A stretch of DNA of 64,000 bases, taken from Pseudoscleropodium purum. Its lineage: Eukaryota > Streptophyta > Bryopsida > Hypnales > Brachytheciaceae. Both the position numbers and the translations under genes were made by a program. The notes beneath the pieces are model-generated. The model was given only the letters and a program-made list of their open reading frames with translations. It was not told where the DNA came from and did no database searches. This document shows positions 12,068 to 23,111 of the stretch, in pieces (within the stretch, counting starts at the first letter, position 1; every line of letters begins with the position of its first letter). The stretch is taken from positions 15,316,501-15,380,500 of the forward strand of contig OZ017799.1 of NCBI GenBank assembly GCA_963969395.1. The letters run 5' to 3'.

Positions 12068-12379
12068 TGGCAAACGGAGAAAGAATTGAAAACCATGGAG
12101 GAGCAGGGAAGGTAGAGGCCTAGAATTCATAAATGAAGTGTACCTAACTATACAATAGACAACTACTACACTTGTATCTTACAGAATGGTATTGGACTTC
12201 AATTGTTGTAGAGCAATTATTATATAAGATCTAGACATGTACAAAAAAATCAAAGGAATCAACCTCTCTATGCTTGATGTAGAAATATTTTTTAATAATT
12301 GTGATTTTAATTAATGATTTTGACTCCTCCAAAATGTGTATATTATTGATTCTTATAAAACAGTCCTTCTTCTTTTCAT

Positions 12380-12381
<2 letters not shown>

Positions 12382-12415
<34 letters not shown>
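12382..12415. repeat. (TA)n microsatellite
   Basis: This is an uninterrupted alternating AT tract of about 34 bases. Confidence 0.95.
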
Positions 12416-12417
<2 letters not shown>

Positions 12418-12639
12418 CACAGTTTCTTTTGAAGCTTCTTCAATGAGTATTAATTGAATATTCATTGAAAGAACTCCACTATTCAAATCATTCATTATCC
12501 ACCCACTAAATTGATAAAAATTTTGGGGTTAACATTACAAAAAAATTACTAAATCTACTAGTCCAAAATAATATGATGATTTTCAATCTATATTGACTAA
12601 CTACTCATTTAATCTGTAAGCATTCAAGCCTTTAGAAGT

Positions 12640-13115
12640 CTGTTTTTCCCAAGAAAAATGAGCACGGGCTTACAATTATCTCCAATAATTGTATAGATGT
12701 TTAAAGAGCTTGCTTGTTAGTGTACATACCAATTTTGAATGTGAAATTGCATAGGAGTTGTGTGATTAAAATAAAATTAAAATGTACATATTATGTTCTA
12801 GGATGCTACCCCTCCCTACATGGTTTGAGAATTTTCATATAAGATTTTTTGGGATGAAAAGTAATATGAACAACTATAAATTGTTTTAGCACATTAACAT
12901 GTACTTTTAAAATTCTTATGTTCAAATTGAAGAGCTGTCAAACTCATTACACAATCCACTTTACAATTATTGAAATGCAATTTTTATATATATATAAATT
13001 GAAAATAAATTCAAATCAATACTTGCTTGTTTAAATTTTCAAAGGCAAAAATCAATTATAAAACAACTTTACTTTTTCCATGGGACCATTTTCAAAACAA
13101 ATGGATAAGTATTGT
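12640..13115 (+). repeat. Dispersed repeat, paired with 46845-47345
   Basis: It aligns in the same orientation with 46845-47345 over nearly its full length. Shared stretches include acttgcttrttartrtacac, aaactcattacacaatccac and tgggaccattttcaaa. It contains no open frame. It is probably a fragment of an old, unclassified element. Confidence 0.65.
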
Positions 13116-13119
13116 TATG

Positions 13120-14680
13120 CCCCTATCTCCTTTGGATTGCCTAAAGTGCCTTAGTGAGCAAGGGGACCTTTGGGGTGACTCCCCCAACCTTACAATAGTT
13201 TAAAAAGGGAGAAATGAGAGACTCCCAAGCAAATATGGCGCAATAGCGTCCTAGATTTGAAGAAGATGATAGTGTGTCATACATGCTTGAAAATCTCTTG
13301 AAAAGACCCTCGAAAACATTTAAAGAACGCATGATTTACACTAGTTGGCTAAAAGTTATGGCCATTCAAAGTTGAAGGTGTCCTGATGACACCGGGACTT
13401 TGAAAAACTACGAGAAAGGGTTCTATATGAATCCCTCAAGAAATTATGGCATGTAGCATGTCATTAGAAAGCTTTGAATACAAGGATATTAGAATGACAA
13501 GCATTACACCGTTCTAAGCTAGGAGTCAAAAGTTATGCCAAAAGAAGGACTGTGGTGAAGGTGTGATGCTTCCCCTAGTGAACCTAAATCTTTAGAGGGC
13601 TATAACTTTGCAAGAATTTGTTCAAATGGAATAAATGAGCAATTTATTGGCATCTCATCAACAAGTAGATATCCAAAATAGGCTTGCATGTGAGATTTGA
13701 ATGCCTAGTCACAAAGTTACGTTGTTTGGAAGTTTGGGAGTCCAAATGGTAATATAACTTGGTGAAATGTGTGGTTTTCCAAAACCCAAGTGGGTTTGGA
13801 AAGTGCCTTTGACCCAATGATGTTGTATTGAAGTGTGGTGAATCCATTAGGTAGTAAAGGACTGTTTTGAGTAGTGAAATGTTATTTGGATTGTGACAAA
13901 TACAATTTCTTAAACCTCAAATGAAGTAAAATTGGCAAGCTTCATAATTCACAAATGGTACATATATGCCTTATTACATTTGAAGACCTCTCAAAAATCA
14001 AATATTATCTTTTCTAGTGAAAAAGAGAAACTTCCAATAATTAACCTTCAATACTACCCATAAGTTTTTTTTAAACAATCCAAAGAATTTAACCACTCAC
14101 ATTGAAATGAACTTGAAATTTCGAATCAACTATATATATGGTTAATTAGGCACTTAGAGGTTAAATTTGGAAGTATCCAGTGATCAATAATTGCCACTTC
14201 CATGTCAAACTAATCATCAAAGAAACTTCAACAAAGGTCACAAAATGTACCAATAGAAACAAGAAACCAATGAATTCTATGATTAATTGTAAAACTAGGA
14301 TATGAGAGTTGAATTGGGCTTAATGGAAATTTCATTAAAATGGTGCCATTTCGTTAAATTAGCAGTTTTGGCAATTTAGACTGCGCGGTCTAAACCATTT
14401 TTTATGTACTAGGATCTATACCAATACTAGATTTTTGAAATCTACAACTCTCCTAGATATTTGAAATCTATACCCATCCTAGATTTTTTCAGAGTGCTCG
14501 GTGTAACATCTATGCTAGTTATAGATTTCTGAAATCTAAAAGTACCCTAGATGTTAGCAATGTATATATATATGTCCTAGATGTCAAGGTGTGAAAATGG
14601 CATATGGAATACCACCATTTTAATTAAATTCGCCATGCTTTCTATTTGAAGTTGAAATTTGTAATATAAACAAATTTGAA
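13120..14680. other. Intergenic sequence
   Basis: I see no gene. I looked here for the expected last exon of the CHY/RING gene on the minus strand (a frame with a LCNDC-like start) and did not find it. A TATA-like atgtatatatatatg run lies at 14560-14574. Confidence 0.4.
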
Positions 14681-14689
14681 AATATTTAC

Positions 14690-15672
14690 CATAGTCTTTT
14701 TTTGTTTGCAGGCATATGAGTTGCGGCAACCTTTTGGTCAATCTCCGTGCACAAATTAGACACATTGCAAGTAGACTTGTTGCAAAGTAGACAATTGTAT
14801 CTGCAAGAACAAAAATTGCAAGGTTTGGGAAGCATGGCCCTAAGGTAAAGAAAGTGAAAGCTAACAACAACAAACTCATTACAAGTCCCCAAAGCAAAGT
14901 ATGGTCTATATTGCTACCTTATTATCCCATTCACTGATCGATGCAACCTTCAAGATTAATCTGACAAGGCTTCAAACATGACTATCAAACACCCTTTTCC
15001 AACTTTGATGGTCATTTTTGTATAGAACAAACTTGACAAAAAAAATTACAAGTAATGCATACTTTTAAGTGTTAAAAGATGGAGGACTAACTACTTCTTT
15101 TGAGGAAATCAAAATAATTCATCCACTTAAGGTGGAGGCACCAATAACCAATCAAATAAACAATTTGGAAGCAAATTTTGCGTAGTATGAATTAGCGGAT
15201 ATTTATCCCAAGGCATGTAGGAAGATAGAAAATATGGAGATTGCTAAATTTTAAGATTTATACTCAGAAAATTGAAATTACAGTGCATTTCGGGAGGCAA
15301 AAGAATTCTTGACCCGTAAGCAATATCTAGAGTCTTCCAATTCCGATCAATTCAATACTGTACTTTCTTGCTCACTACTTTAGGTAACGTGTCTTAACCT
15401 TACTAGTTCCAACCTTGAAAAGGACATAAAAAAACAAATTTCAAGCTTGAGATCTGGCTAAGGTTAGAAATAGCACACCCTCCAGGTTGGGTTCTCGACG
15501 TGGTTGGTTATCGGTGCCTCCACCTTACTGGAAATGCTTGTGCATATCTTGAAGGCATTCCAGGTGCAAAGTATGGCCACCTGGTAGGACGGTGATATAA
15601 TTCAAGGAGTTGAACAAGTACTCCGAAGGTGATTGCACAAGCTTCAGAACGCGTTCACAGTCACAATGCCAA
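14690..15672 (-). pseudogene. CHY/RING zinc-finger E3 ligase relic (RCHY1/MIEL1-like), two exons
   Basis: Two consecutive exons are visible. The first (15672-15529, 144 nt, after a gctcag acceptor) encodes CERVLK, SEYLFNSLNYITVLPGGH and TLHLECLQDMHKHF, ending in a split codon CA. The second (14800-14690, 111 nt, after cttgcag) completes it as Gln and continues YNCLLCNKSTCN and EIDQKVAATHMP to a split TG|G Trp codon before GTAAAT. This matches the RING and downstream part of plant RCHY1-type ubiquitin ligases (CPxC-EYLF, LPCGHTxHxECL, CPLCxKS, LDxEVAATPMP). The first RING Cys pair is lost (CPVC is SPS) and the third Cys is Gly (LPGGH), so the RING could not bind zinc normally. A MITE sits in the intron. 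A possible upstream exon (15905-15851, with good splice sites) encodes NEDDKKRHKID, weakly like the CHY-domain N..RHE region. N-terminal and last exons were not found. Confidence 0.65.
15130..15525. mobile_element. TA-target MITE inserted in the RCHY1-like splice donor
   Basis: This 396-bp element has ends AGGTGGAGGCACCAATAACC and its inverse GGTTATCGGTGCCTCCACCT, flanked by TA on both sides (15128-15129 and 15526-15527). That suits a Tc1/mariner (Stowaway-like) MITE. On the minus strand the exon ends CCA, then G-TA, then the element, then TA-AGTGG. Removing it and one TA restores the consensus donor GTAAGT. The insertion replaced that with GTAAGG supplied by the element itself. Confidence 0.7.
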
Positions 15673-15909
15673 CTGAGCTTTCAGATGAAAAGACTACGCT
15701 CATCATATGGCAACCCCTTGCAATTCTGTTGAGGACTGTTCTCTAAGAGACACCAAACTGCTGTATGTTCAAATGAGAGAATGTACTGTCGGTGAACATT
15801 TCAAGGGTAGAAATATATCCAGGTAATGCAAGGTGAAGATGAACTCTCACCTTTTCCACTGTGATGGTCAATCTTGTGACGTTTCTTATCATCCTCATTT
15901 ATGTTCTGT

Positions 15910-16195
15910 AAGTTACACCAAAAGGAATAACAGGATAAGGACCAAAAAAACATTTTTCAGTCGCATGTTTTCCTAGCAGATTTTCAGGAGTTTAAATGGA
16001 GATTTTCATCAGACAGTCCTAAATCGTAGTTTTTTGGACAAATACATCCACTGTTGTTGAATAAGCCTGGGGTACACTTTCTGTAGCATGATAACTCAAA
16101 ACGGTCCTCATAAATTGTGAATCCTTTGTCTTACAAGAGTACAAACCCAGTCGCTGTAACGCCACCAAAACCGCTACACAAACACAAAGCACTTA
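15910..16195. other. Intergenic or intronic sequence
   Basis: No confident gene. It could contain degraded upstream sequence of the RCHY1-like relic, but I could not identify a zinc-ligand pattern on the minus strand. Confidence 0.35.
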
Positions 16196-16199
16196 AGAG

Positions 16200-16690
16200 A
16201 AATACTAGTACTATTTTGTGTCACACTTGTAGTTTCTAAGTTGTGATTGGTCATATTTTTTTCAAATTGTAGCCAATGTACTTGAATTTTTTTGTGAAGA
16301 TCGTCATTTAGACAATAATTAGAGAAATTATTTTTTAGAAACTTTCAAAAATCATTTTATATTTAAATTTAAATTTAGCTAATTTGTCACACTTTGCAAT
16401 TTAGGGTTTTTTAGTACTGGGACTACCCAAAATTAATGATTTAGGGCTGGAATTTTGGGGCTCTATTCCTACACTAGAGATGCATGTGCCCCCAAAAAAG
16501 AACTTAAAAAAACATTATTTTATGTCCTCTACATTCATGCAAACAGGTTTCCTTTGCATGCACAATTCTGTACAATGAAAATGGTTTCAAGGTCATTTAT
16601 TTAGTAAAATCTATCCATCATGAAGTCTTCTCAAATTTTCAATTTTTATTTTCTTTACAAATTTTCTTCCCTATTTTTTACAAATTAAAA
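16200..16690 (+). repeat. Dispersed AT-rich repeat, copy 2 (uninterrupted)
   Basis: This is the best-preserved copy of the repeat at 3890-4660 (opposite orientation) and is related to the arms of the inverted repeat at 5473-6265. The sequence runs from the tcacacttgtagtttctaag block through tttagggttttttagtactg to caaattttcaatttttattt. No coding frame. Class unknown. Confidence 0.6.
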
Positions 16691-16699
16691 CATCAAAGT

Positions 16700-18580
16700 A
16701 CCTTTTTTTTAATGAGATTTTGCACTTTTCTAATTGTCCTACTCAAAAAAAATTCTATGCTTTTCCTTTGTAGGGTACCTTCTCCTTAAAGGTTTACACA
16801 TGAAATATATTTTTCAAATTTTTTTCAAATTTTATAATACTACTAACAAAATCATGAGTACTGTGGCCTATGCAACAAAACCGGAAGGTGTTTCTTGCGT
16901 TCACCCCTTGGCGTCATTGTGGCAATGTCAACAATCAAAGACCTCATTGCAGCAGCATGGAGCACAGATCTTACATCGCCTTCTATAAATCTGTAATGCA
17001 AAAAGAAGAGAATTCAAAGTCTGCCTTGAGATCATCATCATCCTCAACGTTGGAGTCCAAGCAGCTGGTATTACCCTGCAACATGCAATCAACACAAACC
17101 TTTACTAAACCAAAGATGTAAATAAAGTAAATCAAACTAGCTGTCTGCTCCATTAATTTTGTTCCTAGTCCTTGCACAGTGGGTTCATGTTGATAAGCTT
17201 GGTTTGTACATGTACAGACTTGGGGTTTCAGGTTTATTTAGCACGCCAAAAGTGATCTCACTCTTAAACTTTGACATTGAATTCATTTAGTGGGGATGGT
17301 TGTCTGTGCTGCTGCAGTGGATCTTTTGGGTGGGTCCATTGATAAGCGCGGCCCTGGCAGCAGCATACGATGCCCTTGCCATCCATGTGTTACCCTTCAG
17401 AAAGATGTGAACTGTAACTAAGGGAGATGCACCCATTCCCACTCGGTATCCAATTCCGTCTCCCATGTATCAATGGAGTACATTTTAGAAAGCAAATGTG
17501 CACCATTGGTACAGAAGGCACAAATTCTTAAAGGGACGAGTATGGGTTTGTCTACCTTAAAGGCGAAGGATTGCCATGCCTATTTTACCTATTGTTGATT
17601 GTTTTTCCAGGCATTGTTTAGCTCTTGGCTTGCCACAAAATCAAAGGACTATATAGTGTCCCTACATTTGCCTAGTTCTCCAAACTCCAGACTTTTGACA
17701 TTTTGACAAATAATGTTGATATGTTTTGCAACACTTGTTAGGCACTTAAATGTCAAAAATAAATAGTTTATGCAATGTTTTTTGATACTTTAGTGTCAAA
17801 AATAGTATCAAAAATAGTATCCCTCTTTGGTAATGATTCTACATTCCTAGGTTTTGACTTTTGAGGGAATCTTGATTTCTTTTTCTTTTTTTCATTCCTC
17901 CTTTTTTAGGTCCAAAGGCATTTACAACCAAATTTGACTACAATGGACAAGCCTATTATCACCTTGATTAGCAATTTGAATATCTTGAAGACAACTCCAA
18001 TAGGAGCACAAAATTTTTTAGAGATGTGTGCTTGTTGCATGAATCAAACCCAAGTGGAATTATGATTTTTCAATTAAAACTTGCTCAAAGGGAGGAGTCA
18101 TAAACTTCCTAAAATCAACCCATGATCATCTTTCCATGTATTCATTATCCAAAGGTACTTAAGTGTTCACCACTAAAAGATAGATACTTTATCCGTTGTT
18201 GATGTTAATGAAATAATTTTGTTCAAAAATGAAGGAATTTAGAAGGAATTTTGGATAGAATTTGGCAGCTGGCATAAATGATCCGGCTTAGTACCTTACA
18301 AAGGCATACCATTGGTCTACTAGAGATGAAAATATTAGATCGCATCAGTTAACCCCACATTTTTGGATCTCAACCACTCTCTGATACTGTACTTTTAACA
18401 TCCTCCACCAAGTGTTATGGCAAGGAATCCAGACAGATTCTTGTCATCGGAGAGATTTCAATCCTTTGACCACTCTTTCACCAACACGTGCAATCTGATC
18501 CTGGAATCCTACACATCCCGATTCCTTCTTCATATTTACCTTATGTGTAACAAGTTGAAATTTCAACATCAGTTTTCGCG
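16700..18580. other. Intergenic sequence
   Basis: I see no gene with recognisable homology. The 16860-17180 part has a more balanced composition and an open frame on each strand, but no splice-bounded or family-like protein. The rest is AT-rich. Confidence 0.4.
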
Positions 18581-18586
18581 CATTTC

Positions 18587-18675
18587 GGTCGTGGCTGACC
18601 GTCATCGCTGGCCGTCACCGCTGACTGTGTCGGCTGACCGTCACGGCTGACTGGTCACGGCGGACTGGTCACGAT
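18587..18675 (+). repeat. GC-rich minisatellite upstream of OMT copy B
   Basis: About six degenerate copies of a 13-15 base unit like ggctgaccgtcac follow each other. It lies about 480 bases before the B start codon and is absent at the corresponding place before copy C. Confidence 0.75.
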
Positions 18676-18689
18676 TTTATTCCACAAAA

Positions 18690-19156
18690 GATTGCTCCAC
18701 CGGTTCAGTGTACAACTGCAGGAGAGCCGGACAGAAGAGCCGGGCAGAATAATTTATCTTGATGAACTCCTCAGTCGATCTACAGTATGTTAGTCTTTCA
18801 AAGTCACTCTGCAAAGTGACTGCTAACCCGAATCTTGTTTCGAAACCTCGCATGCATTGAAACAGACATCCTCATTTTCATTCCGTTCTCGATGCATTTG
18901 AAATGCTGAACTCCCTGCTTCAGTACTACGTTCAGCTCTAGCTGATTCGGTAGTAACATTGAATTCCAAGTCAGCAATCGAAACCGAGAGCACGAACAGC
19001 GTGCATTTCCCGAATTCTGATTGAAAATCGTGACTTGAAGTAGATTGTGGGCGCTGTGAGTCGGGGTTGTGAAATCATTGGGTTGTGAGCTGTGAGGCTT
19101 TTGCAGTGGATTTGCTTGCAGAACTATTTGGAGCTTGAACCCCATATATAGACGCC
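18690..19156 (+). promoter_or_regulatory. Promoter-side block of OMT copy B
   Basis: This block is closely shared with 38405-38964 before copy C. Common stretches include ctgcaaagtgactgct, cgaaaccgagagcacgaaca and ggagcttgaacccc. Conservation across the duplicates suggests it holds the promoter and 5' leader. A tatata run at 19145-19150 is only about 10 bases before the ATG and is missing in C, so I do not call it the TATA box. Confidence 0.6.
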
Positions 19157-22100
19157 ATGGACACCGAGGTCAGTAGTATGGACGTTGCGCCCTCGCACCC
19201 TCCCACCAGCCTCGATAGCGTCCGCCTTGCAGCTCTCCAACTCGTCAACAGCGGTTGTGTCCCCGGCGTCGTCGCCGCCCTCGCCCGACTCCACGTCTTC
19301 GATGCTCTCTCAAGCGCCGGCCCCAACGCTTCGCTCACGGCCGCCGAGATCGCGGCTCTCGCACTCCAAGGTAAACCCATCAACATATCCTACCTCTCTC
19401 GTCTCCTCCGCATGGTGAGCGGCAAGCGCATCCTCCGCGAAACCGTAACCACCACGAACTCCATAGACGACCAGCGTGGCCCCGCGTCTCCCCCCGTCGT
19501 CACCGAGCGTCGCTACGCCTTGGAACCCATCGCTCGATTCTTTGTCGACGACCCGGAGAACGGCTCCTTTGTGCACCTCTTTTTAATGAACCAGCAAGCC
19601 CATAGCACTTGGCTGCACTTGCATGAGGCGGTGGTGGACGAGGGGGTGACTGCGTTCGCAAGGGCGAATGGAGGGCTGAGTATGTGGGAGTATCTGAAGC
19701 AGAATGCGGAGGCTGATGAGTTGTTTAATAAGGCCATGGCTACAAGCTCGAAAATCTATTTGAAGGCGGTGCTGGATGAGTACAAAGGGTTGGAAGGGGT
19801 GAAGGTGCTGGTGGATGTGGGAGGGGGAGTAGGGTCGGCGATGAAGCTGGTCACGGAGAGGTATGCGCATATCCGAGCAGTCAACTTCGATCAGCCGCAT
19901 GTGATCAGCCAGTGCCAGCCAATTCCGAGTAGGATTCCGAAACTTGGGGATGCATGGATTGACGGATTCGGATCTAGATCGGCATTGATTTCGTCAGAGC
20001 TGTTGGAAATCTCAATTTTGTTTGAATTTTTGGAGTGCTGCACGCCAATTTTTTTTATTTTTGTGTACACTGTCGATCCCAGCACAAGGGAGTTTGAAGA
20101 GTTTGCCATCATGCTAATGAAACGAGATATAGTGTATCACTTAAGTAAGAGGTGGAAATTAATGATTAAACTGAGATGGTGAAGTCCGATTTCATTTCCT
20201 TCATGCTAAACTCATCAAACTCCCTTAATTCTGCAAGTTGTGGAACTTCTGATTGCGTTGTATTAATTGTAGATTGCTGGTGAAAGCTAGATTTGTACGC
20301 ATGATGCATGGAGAGGGGAATTGAAGTGGATTGATTGAGCCCTGGTTGGCAGGAGTGGAGCATGTGGCTGGGAGTATGTTTGAGTCCGTTCCCAAGGACG
20401 GTGACGCCATCTTCATGAAGGTCTGTCTGAATTCACAGTTTCACATACATCTCCCCCATTCTTGAAATAGGAGGAAGTAGAATAGAGTTTGAATCATGTG
20501 TGTAAAGACACCGAATTTATTGTCAGAAACTCAAGTTACTATTTGACTGAACTCTGAAGGAGATAGGGTATGAACAATAAAAATAAGTTTGATATGAGTG
20601 ATTGACATCGTGAGAGTGTACACAACTATCGTCAATCTCGATAATTTGGTGCAATTCTCGGCACCATAAATGGGGCATTCATCTGCAGAAAGCTCTCAAA
20701 ATTAGGACCACGCGCTGTAGATCTGCGATTCAGGGATTATGTGCCAAAGTCATGAAATTTCTTCATCTATAACTCAATTGATTGACGTTGATAGGCTCTG
20801 TAACACTTGTTTCTTTTTTGTTACAACACAGAGATTCTAGAAGCCACTATAATTTCTTGTAGCTCCAGGTGGTGATTCGTTCAGTTGGGTAGCTGACTTC
20901 GTGAGCATGAAAAGGGAGTGTCCATTATGCTGCCAAAGTTCAGCTCAAATTGCATGGAGAGTTTTGCGCAATTGTGTAAAACTTAAATCTAGACCTGTTG
21001 TAGTCGCATAAGGAAAGACTGCTCGTGAATTAATCTCAATATTCCTCAAGTGGAACGTAATGTCAGTTTCATTAGATTGGCGCAGTGTACCTTCGAGAAA
21101 GGAAGGAAATGAATGACTTAGGGAGCCAGGACAGTGTTTGCGGTGAGAATCCTGACTTAGCAATTGTAATGCAATGTGCATATTAGTTTGAATATGTATA
21201 TTTAAGCATAATACACTAGTGCAGAACACAGGTTTTAATGACATTTTAAATGACATTTGGATGTCATTTCAGCCACCCGCAAAGGTGGTTGAAATGACAT
21301 CCAAATGTCATTTTTTTATGTCATTTCAACATACTTATAGTGCACATTTTAGTTCTTCAAAATCTATCAAATACGTAGATTTTATTTTTCAAAATCTTCA
21401 AAAAATGTAGATTTTCCTTTCGAAAATCTTCAAAAGATGTAGATTCTACTTTTCAAAATCCCCCGAAATGATAGATTTTACTTTGCTAAATCTTTAAAAA
21501 TGTGGATTCTACTTTCTAATAATCTATGTTGTTTAGACATAGATACCTTTCATCACTTCCATATTTTTTGAATGTAATTTACATGTTCACGGACAGCCTA
21601 CTCGAGTTATTTATTTCTATTACTTGTCTTCTCCATGACAATTGTTATGGGATAATGTTTTCTTCTAAAATCTACCAAATTTGTTGCACAAAATGACATT
21701 AACTTCATTTTTGATTGAAACAAACATATTGGGATCAATAATTCATCTAAAATCTACCAAATTTTCAGTAGCATGGTTGAAATGACATTTTTTTGAGAAA
21801 TGTCATTTCAACATGTCATTTCAACCACCCTTCTGCACTAGTGATAAGCACAACCAGATAATTTTAATGTGAAAATGGCGCAATTCAAAAGAATCAATTC
21901 AAAAGAATCAACTGACGTTGTATGCGGTGTCAATGTACTCTCTGCAGTACATCTTGCACGACTGGGATGACGAGAATTGTGTGAAGATCTTGACGAAGTG
22001 TTACGAAGCATTGCCCCCCCATGGCAAAGTGATAACGCTGGACGACATGGTGCCTGAAATCATTAACTTTGATGAAGCGGATGACATCGCCCTACTAAAT

Positions 22101-22247
22101 GACATCCACATGATGGCCTTCACCGCATCTGGGGCCAGGGAACGCACTGAAAGCGACTATCGCAAGCTGGGCTTGACTGCAGGGTTCAGAGAAATCAAGG
22201 TCGTCTGCAAAGTGGATATGATTGCTGTCACCGAGTTTCAGAAGTAA
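19157..22247 (+). CDS. COMT-type plant O-methyltransferase, copy B (intact, three exons)
   Basis: SAM-dependent O-methyltransferase of the plant COMT family, expected in the cytosol acting on phenolic hydroxyls (phenylpropanoid or flavonoid type); the real substrate cannot be read from sequence. Exons are 19157-19928, 20353-20420 and 21948-22247, giving 379 residues, close to the family norm of about 360-380. All introns are GT-AG: A|GTAGGA to ttggcag, and AAG|GTCTGT to tctgcag. Residues about 15-60 are the dimerisation helices (VRLAALQLVNSG, VPGVVAALARLHVFDAL). The SAM motif LVDVGGGVG is near residue 220, then NFDQPHVI, VEHVAGSMFESVP, GDAIFMK and the catalytic His box LHDWDDENC. A later acidic residue lies in ARERTESDY. 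The usual Glu of the middle active-site position appears to be Asp (LDDMVPE). The ATG at 19157 has a second in-frame ATG at 19178, which is the one conserved in copy C, so translation may start there. Exon 1 is GC-rich, unlike its surroundings. Intron 2 carries a MITE. Confidence 0.88.
21214..21843. mobile_element. CACTA-type MITE in intron 2 of OMT copy B
   Basis: This is a 630-bp element with perfect 13-base inverted ends CACTAGTGCAGAA and TTCTGCACTAGTG, flanked by ATA (21211-21213 and 21844-21846). Just inside the left end is a second palindrome built on tgacatttggatgtcatttc and its inverse. The middle (about 21350-21500) holds a degenerate 34-base tandem repeat around gtagattttacttttcaaaa. 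Copies A and C lack it: A reads directly from the AT run into cacaaccag. Confidence 0.85.
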
Positions 22248-22257
22248 CTAATTAATC

Positions 22258-22263
22258 AATAAA
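22258..22263 (+). terminator. AATAAA motif behind OMT copy B
   Basis: A canonical polyadenylation hexamer lies 10 bases after the stop codon, with an equivalent at 2364-2369 behind copy A. In copy C the same site reads AACAAA. It is very close to the stop, so other signals further down may be used. Confidence 0.45.
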
Positions 22264-22281
22264 ATCTTGCATTGAATGATT

Positions 22282-22291
22282 TTTAAAATGA

Positions 22292-22331
<40 letters not shown>

Positions 22332-23111
22332 GTTTATTTATTTTTAAAGGAACTATGAGCATTGAACCTCCCGGGAAAAAAAAAACAATCAGCCCGGCTC
22401 TCTAGGGCGGCTCAGCCTGGGGGGCAGGCTGAGGGAAAGGTGCCATTCCGGCATGAGGAGAGTGCCTGAGCAGAACAAATTGTTCTTGCATCAGGTGTCA
22501 ATGAAGTCCTTACTAATAGCTCTCTTTCTATATATCTTCGTTCCAGTGACTGTAAAACGTAAGAATGTGATTCCTATGCGCCATCCAGGCGTGAATGGCA
22601 TCACTCCAGACTAAGGAGCATATAAGTTGGGTGCTGATACGTTCGTCAGGAAAGACCTTCCTGCATCGGGCACACCATAGCCTCCAAAGAATAACAGATC
22701 TAAGCGTGTCGTACGCAATGTTGAATTGACGATTGGCAGGGGAATACTGTCCCTCTTGGTTGAAGGTGCCGAGCTGGATTCCAGTGAGGGTCTTTTTCCG
22801 AGAAGGAAGGTCATGGAGGCCCCATGGCGCGGCGAGTAGGATTAAAATGTCTCCAGACGTGACGAGCTACTCTGCAAGAGAAGAATAAGTGTTCCAGTGT
22901 TTCGTTGGAGTTCATGCGGCAGCTTTGACAGGAGGCCGAGAAGCCCATAATGGAGCTCCAACTGTAGGTAAACCTTCAGAATAGATCAACCAAAGGAAAA
23001 ACTGGTGTTTCGCTGGCCTCCTCTTGTCCCAAATGATCCTAATCGCGTGCTTCGTTTCCTGGTCGGTGAGGTTCAGCAAGCCAAGTTTGGTGAGCAGCCT
23101 GGTCGGTGAGG
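22282..23111 (-). mobile_element. 5'-truncated LINE fragment in the 3' flank of OMT copy B
   Basis: The minus strand encodes the end of a plant L1-type LINE ORF2: IIWDKRRPAKHQFFLW (zf-RVT domain), then after a frameshift ETLEHLFFSCRVARHVW with the Cys/His pattern, and near the 3' end SVILWRLWCARCRKVF and AWMAHRNHI. It ends in an (AAT)n tail, seen here as (ATT)n at 22286-22333. The flanking gaatgatt at 22274-22281 and 23112-23119 is a target duplication: copies A and C have this site once, uninterrupted. About 830 bp, with the RT domain missing. Confidence 0.85.
22286..22333. repeat. (ATT)n microsatellite
   Basis: About 14 ATT units, forming the 3' tail of the LINE fragment on the minus strand. 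Confidence 0.9.

Larger units (their letters stand above)
10689..12150 (-). mobile_element. Tc1/mariner-type DNA transposon, decayed
   Basis: The 1,462-bp element is bounded by inverted repeats. The left end (from 10689) starts TAGTTAGGTATACTTCATTT and the right end is its inverse with one mismatch over about 30 bases. Both ends abut TA (10687-10688 and 12151-12152), the usual Tc1/mariner target. The left 3' part, read on the minus strand, encodes the end of a Tc1-like transposase. The length suits the superfamily. The middle (11230-11910) shows no transposase N-terminus that I recognise, so it is either badly diverged or replaced. A 151-bp MITE is nested at 11917-12067. Confidence 0.75.

Noticed and set aside
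15848..15900. Plus-strand FHCDGQSCDVSYH pattern resembling a zinc finger
   Set aside because: Too short, no frame around it, and the minus strand there has better splice-bounded coding potential.
19143..19150. tatata run just before the copy B start as a TATA box
   Set aside because: Too near the ATG and absent from the otherwise conserved copy C promoter block.
19075..19900. Open frames antisense to OMT exon 1
   Set aside because: They mirror the GC-rich coding strand, resemble no family, and occur identically at copy C.
19157..20182. Uninterrupted 341-codon frame at OMT copy B
   Set aside because: Past 19928 the frame runs into intron 1 by chance; the family-like protein continues only through exon 2 at 20353 and exon 3 at 21948.
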